Below are positions 9,594 through 22,047 of a stretch of DNA of 64,000 nt, one piece after another (position 1 is the stretch's first letter; every line of letters begins with the position of its first letter). The position numbers and the translations under genes were made by a program. The notes under the pieces were generated by a model. It worked only from the letters and a program-made list of their open reading frames with translations, did no database searches and was not told the origin of the DNA. The DNA is taken from contig NC_058519.1 in the NCBI RefSeq assembly GCF_904849725.1, positions 186,423,703 through 186,487,702 of the forward strand. The letters are read 5' to 3'. This stretch comes from Hordeum vulgare subsp. vulgare (lineage: Eukaryota > Streptophyta > Magnoliopsida > Poales > Poaceae).

Positions 9594-12491
9594 TCTTCTT
9601 GCATTATGCCTAGCTCAAAGGCATAAAAGAAAGCGCTTGTTGGGAGGCAACCCAATTTGTTTTTACTTTCTGTTTTAGTGGTCTTGATGCTTGTTACTAC
9701 TATAGCAACATCATTGTATCTTTATTTTTAAGCGTTGTGCCAAGTTGTATCCTCCCATTGTAAGAAAGTTCAAAATATTGTGACATGTTGTCTAGAAACA
9801 GATTATGCCTCCTTGACGGAAAAAGTTGCCAAAAATCACCAGATCATCTTTCGATCTGATTTATTTTGACAGCATGCTCTATATAATTGCCTTTCTGGCA
9901 TTTGTTCTAATTTTTTTATTTGATTTGCAGAAGTACCCCGAATAAAGTATTTACTACCTCTTGTTCTGTTTTTCACAGATTCTGCCATGTTTTGCATTTT
10001 CATCGTTTTGCAAATACTAATCTTACTTTTTATTTGCAAAAACCATTTGGCATTCATAACAAGCAGTAGCTTTTCATGAAAATCTTTATTTCCAGCAGGT
10101 AATGAATTATTTTATTCAGGGAACTATCCACTCTAATCAGCTTATGATGAGTTTCGTATGAAGGGAGTTTTCAAGTATGCGATGGGAGATGATGAAAGAA
10201 GATACAGGAGTGTCAAGTGCTCAAGCTTGGGGATGCCCCCATGCACCCCAAGAAATATTCAAAGGAGACTCAAGCGTCTAAGCTTGGGGATGCCCCCGTG
10301 CATCCCCTTCTCTATCAACAATCATTAGTTCGTCCATCTCCATGCTATATTTTTATCACTTCATATGATATGTGCTATGCTTGGAGTGTATCATTTTTGC
10401 TTTTTAGTTTGTTTTAGTTTTTTTGCTAGTAATAACAAGTCAGAACCTAACCTACCTTGTTTGGGAGAGATACACACTCCATTCCACTCTAGAACACAAC
10501 ATAGGTTTTCATGCTTATCTTTTTCGTGTATTCTTCATCTTTTCGTAGCTACTGCCATGCTTAGCTCTTAGTTTTAATGCTTATCTTTTTAAGAGATATT
10601 ATTTAGGTTGATTTTGGAACTCTCTTTATTTATCATGTTTATCTTGTTTAGAGAGTTGGCTCGTTGCACTAAGTTGTCTGTCTTGCATGAGTAGGTAATT
10701 GAGGTTGCTATTTAAGTATAGTAGTAACTTGCAATAGTTTTGAGGTATTGATTTGAGTAATGTTTGGACTATTGGTACCAAGAGCTTGAGCCTATTAGTG
10801 ATATGTGTCGTATTTTGGGAAATCCGTGTGTTTTTCAAAAACTAAAAATTAGTTGAGAACTCTAGCTACTAAATTGATCGCTAACCTCTAGAGGGGTTGG
10901 AATATATAGAGTACCCTCACGTTACCATGAGTCGAGGATGCGCAAGGATAACCAAACCCCCAAACACTCCTCCTCGGGGTACTTGTCTCCTTGTGAATTT
11001 ACTAACTAGATAGAGAGTTACTGATAATAAGTGTATGAGTTGTTCGGACTAATGTGAGTATTCGATTGTTGGCACTTCCACCATCCATATTTTGCTAGCC
11101 TCTTCGGTACCGTGCATTGCCCTTTCTCAAATTGAGAGTTGGTGCAAACTCCGCCGGTGCATCCAAACCCATGACATGATACGCTCTATCATACATAAGC
11201 CTCATTATATCTTTCCTCAAATCAGACACCATACCTACCTATTAAGGCATTACCATAGCCTTTCCGAGATACATTGCCATGCAACATCCACCATCTCATG
11301 ACTTGATCTTCATGGCATACATGCTTTTTCTTGATCGTAGAGCCGCATGCTAGTTGGGCCTTGCCCTTATTACTGCTACATGATGCGCTAGTATCATTGC
11401 ATATCCTGCTACACTGGCAGAGGCATACATTTGCATACATCAAGATAGTTTTCACTTGTATTTATGTTGAGTACTTCTTATAAAGTATGATGATTTTTTT
11501 AGTCATTTAAAACATAGAGTGTTTCCCTCAAGTGAGGAAAAGATCCCAAAGTGGACAAAACAAAAGATCCCAAAGAGGAAAAATGAGAGATCAAAATAAA
11601 GAGCCAAAGAGGCCACAAAAAATAAAAGAAAAAGAGAAAAAGAAAAAGAAAAAGAAAAAGAAATAAAAAGAGAGAAGGGGGCAACACTACTATTCCTTTT
11701 GAAAGATCCACACTCGTACTCCATTACTATATTGGAACTACATAGAGATTATCATTCATGCATAACTATGTGGGGACCCTTACACTATAGAACTTGGTTT
11801 GCATATTCCAGTGATGAGCCTCCTCAAATGAGCTCTAAGTCTTCATGAGAAAACAAGTTGGATGCACCCCCACTAGTTCCATTAGAGAGCTTACCTTAGC
11901 TCATATGTGCATCCGTTACATGGCAATCCCTACTCCTCACATCATATCTATCATTTGGCTTTCTCTCGCCTATGGTTATCCTCATTGATGTGAGCCTATC
12001 ACACATTTTTGTCTTCCTTCCCCATCATTATTATATTTGCCATCCTAAGTGCCAACATATCTTGCTTACGCTCATTCGTTGCATGAGTGCTCAAAGTCGA
12101 AAGGGAGAGGATCATTTTGACTTGTGCCTAACTAGTGGTATGGGGATGAGTCAAAATAAGATTCCAAAGGAGACTAAGTGTGAGGTTTAGTAGATTGAGT
12201 TCTCAATTAAAAAAATATTTTATGATCTCAACCCATCTCCCACTTCTTGCACGCAAACACCATTTGGAGACATTCGAGTCACGGACAGCGAGAGCTCTTG
12301 CACCTTTATGTTCTTACTTTGCTAAATTCAATACTAGATATAAACTATTGTTTGTTATTGTCTTGACTTGAATTGCATATCTTACTTGCTTTACTTTGAA
12401 ATTCTTATATGTGTGTTAGCATGTCACCATAGAAATTATTGTGTTATCATTTATCTACTCGAGGGCGAGCAGAAATTAAGCTTGGGGATGT
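9594..12491 (+). other. Tail of element X with conserved blocks and PPT
   Basis: No gene supported. Contains the post-protease block (GCGCTTGTTGGGAGGCAACC at 9633-9652), two exact AAGCTTGGGGAT motifs at 10223-10234 and 10280-10291, an A/G-only stretch with AAAAAG repeats (about 11618-11680), and the polypurine tract AAGCTTGGGGATG at 12478-12490. The tail is about 0.5 kb longer than that of Z. RT and integrase, expected here in an autonomous Athila, are absent. Confidence 0.7.
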
Positions 12492-13138
12492 TGATACGTC
12501 CCAAACGTATCTATAATTTATGCTTGTTCCATGATCTTTTGGGTGACATTATTATATGTTTTGCTACACTTTTATAACATTTTACGCATATTTGGACTAA
12601 CCTATTAACTTGGTGCACCCAGTGCCAATTTCTATCTGCTGATGTCTATTTTGCAGGGGCTTTACCCAATTTTCCGAAGCCCGAAAAATTCCAGAAAAAT
12701 TATATAAAAATCAGTGAAACAGAAGCTTCCGGATCACTGAAGCTCGGCCAGAGGGGGGCAAGGGGCCTCCGAGGCGGCCTGCTGGCGTGCCCAGGCCCTA
12801 GGCCGCGCTAGGAGGTCGCTTGGGTGGGTCCCACCTCCTTCGATGCCTTCCTTGGGCCTATATTTAGAGTCCCGAGAGGAAACCCTCGGAAACTTTCTGG
12901 AATCGCGAATTTATCTATCGTTCCGCCGCCGCAACGCTTCCAAGATCGGGAGCGTCAGGAGACCTCTTCCCGGCACCCTGTCGGAGGGAGGATTGACCTC
13001 CAAGAGCTTCTCCACCGCCATGGATGCTTCCTGTACGTGCCATGAGTAGTCCTCCTTGGACCATGAGTCCATGACCAGTAGCTATGTGATGTCTTCTCTC
13101 CAATATTGTGCTCCAATGGTTAGTCCTTGTGAGCTTCC
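12492..13138 (+). repeat. 3' LTR of X, segment 1
   Basis: Starts TGATACGTCCCAAACG after the polypurine tract. A TATA-like TATATTTA is at 12859-12866. Cut by element Y; the last five bases CTTCC are the left target copy. Confidence 0.78.
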
Positions 13139-14688
13139 TGATACGTCTCAAACGTATCTATAATTTTTGATGGTTTCATGCTATTATCTTCTCAAACTTT
13201 GGATGTTTTGTATGCCCTTTATATATTTTTTGGGACTAACTTATTAACTCAGTGCCAAGTTCCAGTTCCTATTTTTTTCATGTTTTTGACCCCTTTCAAA
13301 GGAGATTTTGAAACAGAATCCAAACAGAAGAAAATCCTCGAAAAGATTTTTTCTGGAACGGAAGAAGATCGGGAAGCTTGGGAGCCAAGGCAGGGGAGCC
13401 TCAGGGGCCCCACAAGCCCCCACACCGCGGCCAGGGGGAGGTCGTGCCATCCAGGCTTGTGGGCCCCCTGGATGCCCTTTTCCCTAGGTCTTTCGCCTAT
13501 ATATTCCCATAAATTCCAGAAGAAATCAGGAGATCATCGTAAGTAATTTTCCGTCGCCGCAAGCTTCTGTCTCCGCAGGATCCCATCTCGGGCACGTCCC
13601 GGTACCCTACCGGAGGGGAGATTCGGACACGGAGGGCTTCTTCATCAACACCATGACCTCTCTGATGATGCGTGAGTAGTTCACCATAGACCTACGGGTC
13701 CATAGCTAGTAACTAGATGGCTTCTTCTCTCTCTTGGATCTTCAATACAAAGTTCTCCATGATCTTCATGGAGATCTATCCGATGTAATCTTCTTTTGGA
13801 GTGTGTTTGTCGAGATCCGATGAATTGTGGATTTATGATCAGATTATCTATGAATCTTATTTGAGTTTCTTCTGATCTCTCTTATGCATGATTTCATATC
13901 CTTGTAATTCTCTTCGAGTTATGGGTTTTGTCTGGCCAACTAGATCTATGATTCTTGCAATGGGAGAAGTGCTTGGTTTTGGGTTCATACTGTGCGGTGA
14001 CCTCACCCAGTGACATAAGGGGTAGCGAGGCACGCATCGTGTTGTTGCCATCAAGGGTAAAAAGATGGGGTTTTCATCATTGGTTTGAGATTATCCCTCT
14101 ACATCATGTCATCTTGCTTAAGGCGTTACTCTGTTCGTCATGAAATCAATACACTAGATGCATGTTGGATAGCGGTCGATGTGTGGAGTAATAGTAGTAG
14201 ATGCTGAAAGTATCGGTCTACTTGTCTCGGACGTGATGCCTATATGTATGATCATTGCCTTAGATATCGTCATGACTTTGCGCGGTTCTATCAATTGCTC
14301 GACAGTAATTTGTTCACCCACTGTAATACTTGCTATTTTGAGAGAAGCCTCTAGTGAACACTATGGCCCCCAGGGTCTACTCCACACCATATTTTCAGCC
14401 TTACACTTTTTACTTCGTTGCACTTTCCGCCTTCAGATCTCACTTTGCGAATAATCTTGAAGGGATTGACAACCCCTTTGAAGCATTGGGTGCAAGCTTG
14501 TTTGTGTTTGCGCAGGTACTCTGGACTTAACGACACCCTCCTTCTGGATCGATACCTTGGTTCTCAAACTGAGGGAAATACTTATTGTTCCTGTGCTGCA
14601 TCACCCTTTCCTCTTCAAGGGAAAAACCAATGCAAGCCCAGCCTCTGTGAACGTGTCAATTTCTGGCGCTATTGTCTGTGGGATAGGA
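13139..14688 (+). repeat. 5' LTR of element Y
   Basis: TGATACGTCTC start; the end reads GGATAGGA where the 3' LTR reads GGATAGCA, so the terminal CA has mutated. TATATAT at 13498-13504. A PBS-like TGGCGCTATTG occurs at about 14664, inside the LTR. Confidence 0.83.
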
Positions 14689-14698
14689 GAAGAATTTA

Positions 14699-14716
14699 TG
14701 GCACCATTGCCGGGGA
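14699..14716 (+). other. Primer-binding site of element Y (two mismatches)
   Basis: TGGCACCATTGCCGGGGA; both differences from the canonical site are G-to-A, as expected from cytosine deamination on the other strand. Confidence 0.75.
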
Positions 14717-14908
14717 GGAAGATCAAGTCAAGAACTCATCCAAGTAGGTGTCGCAAACTCATCTCTTGCATTTACTTTGTTTGTCAGTTGCCTCTCATTT
14801 TCCTCTCCCCCACTTCACCAATTCGCCGTTTTCGTTTGCCTTTTTGTTCGCCCTTTTTTTCGCCTGCTCTTTGTTCGCTTCTGTGCTTGCTTGCTTGCCA
14901 AAGTCACC

Positions 14909-15655
14909 ATGAATGAAAACACCAAACTTTGTGACTTCTCGAATACTAATAATAATGATTTTATTAGTACTCCGATTGCTCCCGCCACTAGTGCGGAGTC
15001 ATAAGAAATCAATGCCGATTTGCTGAATCTTGTTATGAAAGAGCAATTCTCTGGCCTTCCTAGTGAAGATGCCGCATCCCATCTCAATACCTTCATTGAG
15101 CTTTGTCATATGAAAAAGAAGAGAGATGTGGATAATGACGTGATTAAATTGAAGCTTTTTCCTTTATCGTTGCGAGATCGCGCAAAAACTTGGTATTCTT
15201 CTTTGCCCAAAAATAGTATTGATTCTTGGGATAAGTGCAAAGATGCTTATATATCCAAGTATTTTCTGCCGGCTAAGATCATCTCTCTCCGTAATGATAT
15301 CATGAATTTCAAGCAACTTGATAATGAACATTGTTGCACAATCTTGGGAGAGAATGAAATTAATGATTAGAAATTTTCCCGCTCATGGCTTGAGTCTTTG
15401 GATGATTATTCAAATCTTTTACGCTGGCTTGAATTTCGCTTCTAGAAATATCTTGGACTCCTCCTCGGGTGGAACGTTCATGGAAATCACGTTAGGGGAA
15501 GCTACAAAGCTCTTAGACAACATCATGACAAACTACTCTCAGTGGCACACTGAAAGGTCACCTACTAGTAAGAAGGTACACGCTATAGAAAAATTAACTC
15601 GTTAATTGCTAAGATGGACGAGTTAATGAATTTGGTTGCTAGTAGAAGTGCTCCT
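14909..15655 (+). pseudogene. Athila-type gag, first part (element Y)
   Basis: ATG at 14909 starts MNENTKLCDFSNTNNNDF, closely matching the start of Z gag. The frame has a TAA at 15002-15004 where Z has a tyrosine codon, a one-base insertion near 15331 and a compensating deletion near 15586. The gag core (SHLNTFIELCHMKKKRDVDN, AKTWYSSLPKNSIDSWDKC) is recognisable as the Retrotrans_gag domain, which builds the particle shell. The frame is cut by Z right after codons for SAP and continues at 23671 in register. Confidence 0.83.
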
Positions 15656-17303
15656 TGATATGTCTCAAACGTATCTGTAATTTTTGATGGTTTCATGTTG
15701 TTATCTTGTCATCTTTGGATGTTCTATGTACCTTTTATATCTTTTTTGGGACTAACTTATTAATTCAGTGCCAGTTCCTGTTTTTTCTGTGTTTTTGGCT
15801 CTTTTCAGATCTGATTTTGGAACAGAGTCCAAACGGAATAAAATCCCCGAATTAAATTTTTCCCGAACGGAAGAAGATGAGGGGGCTTGTGAGCCAAGCC
15901 AGGAGGGCTACAGGGAGCCCACAAGCCCCCCATCCGCCACCAGGGGGGCGGCGGTGGGCAGGCTTGTGGCCTCCCTGGCGCACCCCTGACCTAGATCCTT
16001 CGCCTATATATTCCCTAAAATACAGAAAAAAAAATCAAGGGATCCATTAAAATACTTTTTCGACGCCGCAAGCTTCCGTTTCCACGAGATCTCATCTAGA
16101 GACCCTTCCCGGTGTCGTGCCGGAGGGGACTTTGGAGTTGGAGGGCTTCTACATCAACATCATCGCCCCTCAAATGACTCGTGGGTAGTTCACTTCAGAC
16201 CTACGGGTCCGTAGTTAGTAGCTAGATGGTTTCTTCTCTCTCTTGGATGTTCAATACAAAGTTCTCCATGATCTTCATGGAGATCTATCCGATGTAATCC
16301 TCTTTGGCGGTGTGTTTGTCGAGATTTGATGAATTGTGGATTTGTGATCAGATTATCTATGATATATATTTGAGTCTTTGCTGATTTCTTATATGCATGA
16401 TTTGATATCCTTGTAAATCTCTCCGAGTCTTGGGTTTTGTTAGGCCAACTAGATCTATGATTCTTGCAATGGGAGAAGTGCTTGGTTTTGGGTTCTTACC
16501 GTGTGGTGACCTTTCCCAGTGACAGTAGGGGCAGCAAGGCACACATCGTGTAGTTGCCATCAAGGGTAACAAGGTGGGCTATGTCGTAGATATGAGATTG
16601 TCCATCTACATCATGTCATCTTGCTTAAGGCGTTACTCTGTTCTTTAGGACTTAATACACTAGATGCCTACTGGATAGCGGTCGACGTGTGGAGTAATAG
16701 TAGTAGATGCAGAAAGTATCGGTCTACTTGTTTTGGACAAGATGCCTATAGATATAATCATTGCCATAGATGACGTCACGACTTTGCGTCGTTCTATCAA
16801 TTGCTCGACAGTAATTTGTTCACCCACCGTCTACTTGCTTTCATGAGAGAAGCCACTAGTAAACACTACGGCCCCCGGGTCTATTCACACCTATCATTTC
16901 CACTTTTGCTTTTACTTTGCTTTGTTACTTTATTGCTTTTAGTTCTCACTTGGCGAAAAATCTATAAGGGATTGACAACCCCTTCATACCGTTGGGGGCA
17001 AGCTTTTTGTGTTTGTGTAGGCACTTGTGATACTCCTTCACTGGATCGATACCTTGGTTCTCAAATTGAGGGAAATACTTACCACCCCTGCGCTACATCA
17101 CCCTTTCCGCTTCGAGGGAACACCAACGCAAGGCTCCAAGGCCACGGGGGAAATCCTTTGCATATTTCCCTAGGAAGTCCCTTAAGGAGTGGCCATAGCA
17201 GAAGGATTCCTGGTGTCGTTGCTGAGGAGTATCAGGACAAGAACAATCTTCCGTCAACATGCCTATTTCTGGCACCGTTGGAAGGTCTTTTGTTGTAGTA
17301 GCA
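15656..17303 (+). repeat. 5' LTR of element Z
   Basis: TG at 15656, GTAGCA end at 17303. TATATAT at 16005-16011. Two decayed PBS-like stretches occur inside the LTR, starting at 17211 (TGGTGTCGTTGCTGAGGA) and 17270 (TGGCACCGTTGGAAGGTC). Confidence 0.88.
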
Positions 17304-17313
17304 GAAGTATTTC

Positions 17314-17331
17314 TGGCGCCGTTGCCGGGGA
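17314..17331 (+). other. Primer-binding site of element Z
   Basis: TGGCGCCGTTGCCGGGGA, a perfect Athila-type PBS 10 bp past the LTR. Confidence 0.88.
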
Positions 17332-17422
17332 AGGAGAGATCTATCCAAGTAGATCTCACAAAATCATCTCTTGCATTTACTTTTTTGCCAGTTGCCTCTC
17401 GTTTTCCTCTCCCCCACTTCAC

Positions 17423-17515
17423 ATTTGCCGTTTTCTTTTGCCTTTCTCCTTTGCCGTTTTCTTTTGCCTTTCTCCTTTGCCGTTTTCTTTTGCCTTTGCC
17501 GTTTTCCTTTGCCGG
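17423..17515 (+). repeat. Tandem TTTGCCGTTTTCTTTTGCCT leader repeat
   Basis: Three units of about 26 bp, then shortened ones, in the pyrimidine-rich leader between PBS and gag. The leaders of A and Y have the same pyrimidine-rich style with fewer units. Confidence 0.8.
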
Positions 17516-17557
17516 TTTTATTGCTTGCTTGTGTGCTTTTTGTTTGTTGAAGTCATC

Positions 17558-19627
17558 ATGGCTGAAAACACCAAACTTTGCGACTTCTCGAGTACCAATA
17601 ATAATGATTTTATTAGTACTCCGATTGCTCCCGCCACTAGTGCGGAATCGTATGAAATCAACGCAGCTTTGTTGAATCTTGTTATGAAAGAGAAATTCTC
17701 TGGCCTTCATAGTGAAGATGCCGCATCCCATCTCAATACCTTCATTGAGCTTTGTGATATGCAAAAGAAAAGAGATGTGGATAATGACGTGATTAAGTTG
17801 AAACTTTTTCCTTTCTCGTTGCGAGATCGCGCAAAAACTTGGTTTTCTTCTTTGCCTAAAAATAGTATCGATTCTTGGGATAGGTGCGAAGATGCTTACA
17901 TATCCAAGTATTTTCCGCCGGCTAAGATCATCTCCGTACGTAACGATATCATGAATTTCAAGCAACTTGATCATGAACACGTTGCACAATCTTGGGAGAA
18001 GATGAAGCTTATGATTAGAAATTGTCCCGCTCATGGCTTGAGTTTGTGGATGATTATACAAATCTTTTATGCTGGCTTGAATTTCGCTTCTCACAATATC
18101 TTGGACTCCGCCTCAGGTGGAACGTTCATGGAAATCACGTTAGGAGACGCTAAAAAACTCCTAGACAATATCATGACCAACTACTCTCAGTGGCACACTG
18201 AAAGGTCGCGTGCTAGCAAAAAGGTACACGCTATAGAAGAAATTAACTCGCTTAGTGCTAAGATGGACGAGTTGATGAATTTGGTTGCTAGTAGAAATGC
18301 TACTGTAGATCCTAATGACATGCCACTATCTTATTTGATTGAGAGTAGCAACGCTAGTTTGGACGTGAATTTTGTTGGTAAGAACAATTTTGGCAACAAC
18401 AATGCTTTTAGAGGAAACTATGTTCCTAGGCCTTTTCCTAGTAACTCCTCTAACAACTATGGCAATTCCTACAACAACACTTATGGAAATCACAACAAAT
18501 TACCCTCTGATCTAGAGAGTAATATCAAAGAGTTCATCAACTCTCAAAAGATTTTCAATGCGTCCATAGAGGAAAAACTACTCAAAATAGACGATTTGGC
18601 TAAGAGCGTTGACAGGATGTCTTGTGATATTGATGCTTTGAAAGTTAGATGTGCTCCTCCCAAGGTCAACTTCCATGAAACTTTGAAAGCTATGCGTGTC
18701 TCCATGAATGAGAGCAGAGAAAGAACCGCCCAAATTTGCGCTAGGCATGAATAGTTTCAAAGGGTGTGTTCTAGTGATGCAAATCACGAAGATCTTAAAG
18801 TGCTTGGTGTGTCTCCTCTTGAATATTTGTTTTCACGTGTCAAACCTATTGATGGAGGGGATGGATATGAATCCATTTTGGTTGAAAAACGCCCCAATGA
18901 TTCGGAGTCCACCCATCTTGATGATAAAGGTGTGGAGAGTGTAGTAGAAGAAATCAAAATTTTGGGTAGTATTGAAACTCCCACTTTGGATTTCAAGGAA
19001 TTCAATTATGATAATTGCTCCTTGTTTGAATGCATTTCTCTGATGCAATCCATTGCAAACTCTCCACACGCTTATAGCCAAAGCAAAGCCTTTACCGCGC
19101 ATATCGTAGATGCTATGATGAAATATCTTGAAGAGAAGCTCGAGCTAGAAGTCTCTATACCTAGAAAACTTCATGATGAGTGGGAACCTACTATCAAGAT
19201 CAAAAACTATGAGTGCAATGCTTTGTCTGATTTGGGTGCTAGTGTTTCCGCGATTCCAAAGTCTTTATGTGATATTCTTGGTTTTCATGAGATTGAAGAG
19301 TGTTCTCTTAATTTGCATCTTGCGGATTCTACTGTCAAGAAACCCATGGGAAGGATCGATGATGTTCTTATTGTTGCAAATAAGAACTATGTACCCGTGG
19401 ATTTCATTGTACTTGACATAGATTGCAATCCTTCATGTCCCATTATTCTTGGTAGACCTTTCCTAAGGACTATTGGTCCTATCATCGATATGAAGGAAGG
19501 GAATATTAGATTTCAATTGCCTTTAAAGAAGGTCATGGAGCACGTTCCTAGAAAGAAAATAAGATTGCCTTATGAATCTATGATGAGGGATACTTATGGT
19601 TTGAGCACCAAAGATGACTATACGTGA
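17558..19627 (+). pseudogene. Athila-type gag-pro of element Z, one in-frame stop
   Basis: ATG at 17558 (MAENTKLCDFSSTNNNDF) opens a gag-pro frame broken only by TAG at 18752-18754, where the matching codon in Y is TGG (ARHEW). Residues about 45-155 are the Retrotrans_gag core (SHLNTFIELCDMQKKRDVDN; AKTWFSSLPKNSIDSWDRC). An Asn-rich linker follows (FGNNNAFRGNYVPRPFPSNS). Near the C-terminus is a retropepsin-like domain: DLGAS at 19229-19243, LHLADSTVKKPMGRIDDVL, VPVDFIVLDIDCNPSCPIIL, GRPFLRT. The gag would form particles and the protease would cut them. The codon before DLG is TCT (Ser) where X and Y have Cys. No zinc knuckle is visible. RT is absent. Confidence 0.86.
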
Positions 19628-22047
19628 TTCCATCACCTTTTGCCTAGCTAAGGGCGTTAAACAAAAGCGCTTGTAGGGAGGCAACCCAACAAATCTATCC
19701 TTTTTTCTTTCTGTTTTGTGTTTTCCACACTTTCATAATTCTGTTATGATTGTGTTTTTTGTGTTTATTTTTGCGTTTGTGACAAGCAAAACCGTTATGA
19801 TTAGTCTTGGGAATGATCGTTTGGTCATGCTGGAAAAGACAAAAACTTTATGCTCACAAAAAGAATTTTTGTTTTTTTTTTCTGTAAGAGCTTTTGAGTT
19901 GATTCTTTTTGCTGCTGATTGCTACGCAAATTCTTCAGACAGTCGTAATTTTGCAGAATTTATGAAGTACCAGAAGTATATGAAATATACAGATTGCCAC
20001 AGACTGGTCTGCTGTTAACAGATTCTGTTTTTGTTGTGTTGGTTGCTTATTTTGATGAAACTATGGATAGTATCGGGGGGTATTAGCCATGGAAGATTGA
20101 AAGTACAGTAACCCAACATCAGCATAAGTAGAATTTAAGTTTGCTACAGTACCTAAGAAAGTGGTGGTTTGCTTTCTCATACTAATGTTATCACGAGTTT
20201 CTATTTAAGTTTCGTGTTGTGAAGTTTTCAAGTTTTGGATGAAGTTCTTATGAACAAAGAGATAAAGAATGGCAAGAGATCAAGCTTGGGGATGCCCAAG
20301 GCACCTCAAGAGATTCAAGGATGTCTTAAAAGCCTAAGCTTGGGGATGCCCCGGGAAGGCATCCCCTCTCTCGTCTTTGATCCATCGGTAACGTTACTTG
20401 GGCCTATATTTTTATTCACCACATGTTATGTGTTTTTGCTTGGAGCGTCTTGTATCGTAGGAGTCTTTTATTTTTGTTGTGTCACAATCATCCTTTCTGC
20501 ACACCTAGAGAGAGAGACATGCACTCACTGTGATTTTGTCGAGCTTCACTTATATCTTTTGGTAGACAATTCAGCTCACATGTGCTTCACTTATATCTTT
20601 TGAGCTAGATACTTTTGCTCTGTGTGATTCACTTATATATTTTAGAGCACAGAGGTGCGTGGCTTGGTAGTTGATCTATGCTTTGAAAATAGTCTCAAAA
20701 GGGGTAGTTATCCAAAGGGATACGAACACTTCCACCTTCATGTGCATTGAATAGTTAGAGAAGTTTGATTCATCTGAATTAGTTTTGAGTTGTGGTTTTG
20801 GTAATATTGAAGTCATGCTAGTAAGGTGTTGTGGATCTAGAAATACTTGTGTTGAAGTTAGTGATTCCCGTAGCATGCACGTATGGTGAACCGCTATGTG
20901 ACGAAGAATGAGCATGATTAGTCTTTTGATTGTCATCCTTTGACGAAGAACCGCTATGTGAACTACCACCATGACGTGTGCCACCACGTCTACATTGCCA
21001 TTGCATGATCGTAAGATAACTAGCATGATGTTTCCATTAAATGTCTATGACATGCTAGATCATTGTCACGGTACACTACCGAAGGCATTCCATATAGAGT
21101 CATCGCTGCTCTAAGTTTTGAGTTGAAAGTGTGATGATCATCATTGATGGAGCATTGTCCCATGTGAGGAAATAAAAGAGGCCAAAGATGCCCACCAAAA
21201 AAAAGAGGCCAAAGAGCCCACCAGTAAAAAAAATAAAAAAAATAAAAAATATGAGAGAAAAAGAGAGAAGGGACAATGCTACCACCTTTCCACACTTGTG
21301 CATATTAAGCACCATGATCTTCATGATTGAGAGTCTCTCGTTTTGTCACCACCATATAGCTAGTGGGACATTTTCATTATATAACTTGGCTTGTATATTC
21401 CAATGATAGGCTTCCTCAAAATTGCCTTAGGTCTTCGTGAGCAAGCAAGTTGGATGCACACCCACTAGTTTTCTTTAAGAGCTTTCACATACTCTTAGCT
21501 CTAGTGCATCATTTGTATGGCAATCCCTACTCATTCACATTGATATCTATTGATGAGCATCTCCACAGCTCATTGATATGCCTAGTTAATGTGATCATCT
21601 TCTCCTTTTTGTCTTGCAACCTCCACCACACTCCACACCACTTATAGTGCTAAAACCATGGCTCACGCTCATGTATTGCGTGAGAGTTGAAAAGGTTTGA
21701 GAAAGTAAACGTGTGAAACAATTACTTGGCCAATACCGGGGTTGTGCATGATTTAAATTCATTGTGCAATGATGATAGAGCATAGCCAGACTATATGCTT
21801 TTGTAGGGATAACTTTCTTTTGGCCTTGTTATTTTGAAAGTTTATGATTACTTTGCTAGTTTTCTTGAATTATTATTGTTTCCACGTCAGTAGCAAACTA
21901 TTGTTTTAAATTTAATGGATCTGAACATTCACGTCACATAAGAGGAGTTACAAAGGACATCTATGCTATGTAGCATGAAAGCATCAAAAATTCATTCTTT
22001 ATCACTTCCCTACTCGAGGACGAGCAGGAGTTAAGCTTGGGGATGCT
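19628..22047 (+). other. Tail of element Z with conserved blocks and PPT
   Basis: No gene supported. Holds the post-protease block (GCGCTTGTAGGGAGGCAACC at 19667-19686), AAGCTTGGGGAT at 20282-20293 and 20336-20347, a purine-rich stretch (about 21180-21275) and the polypurine tract AAGCTTGGGGATGC at 22033-22046 abutting the 3' LTR. Short frames here (for example around 20235-20603) encode the PPT-like motif as SLGMPK/SLGMPR and are not supported as genes. Confidence 0.72.

Noticed and set aside
17093..18094. 333-codon minus-strand frame across Z
   Set aside because: Antisense of the Z leader and gag; no domain, and the sense frame is clearly gag.
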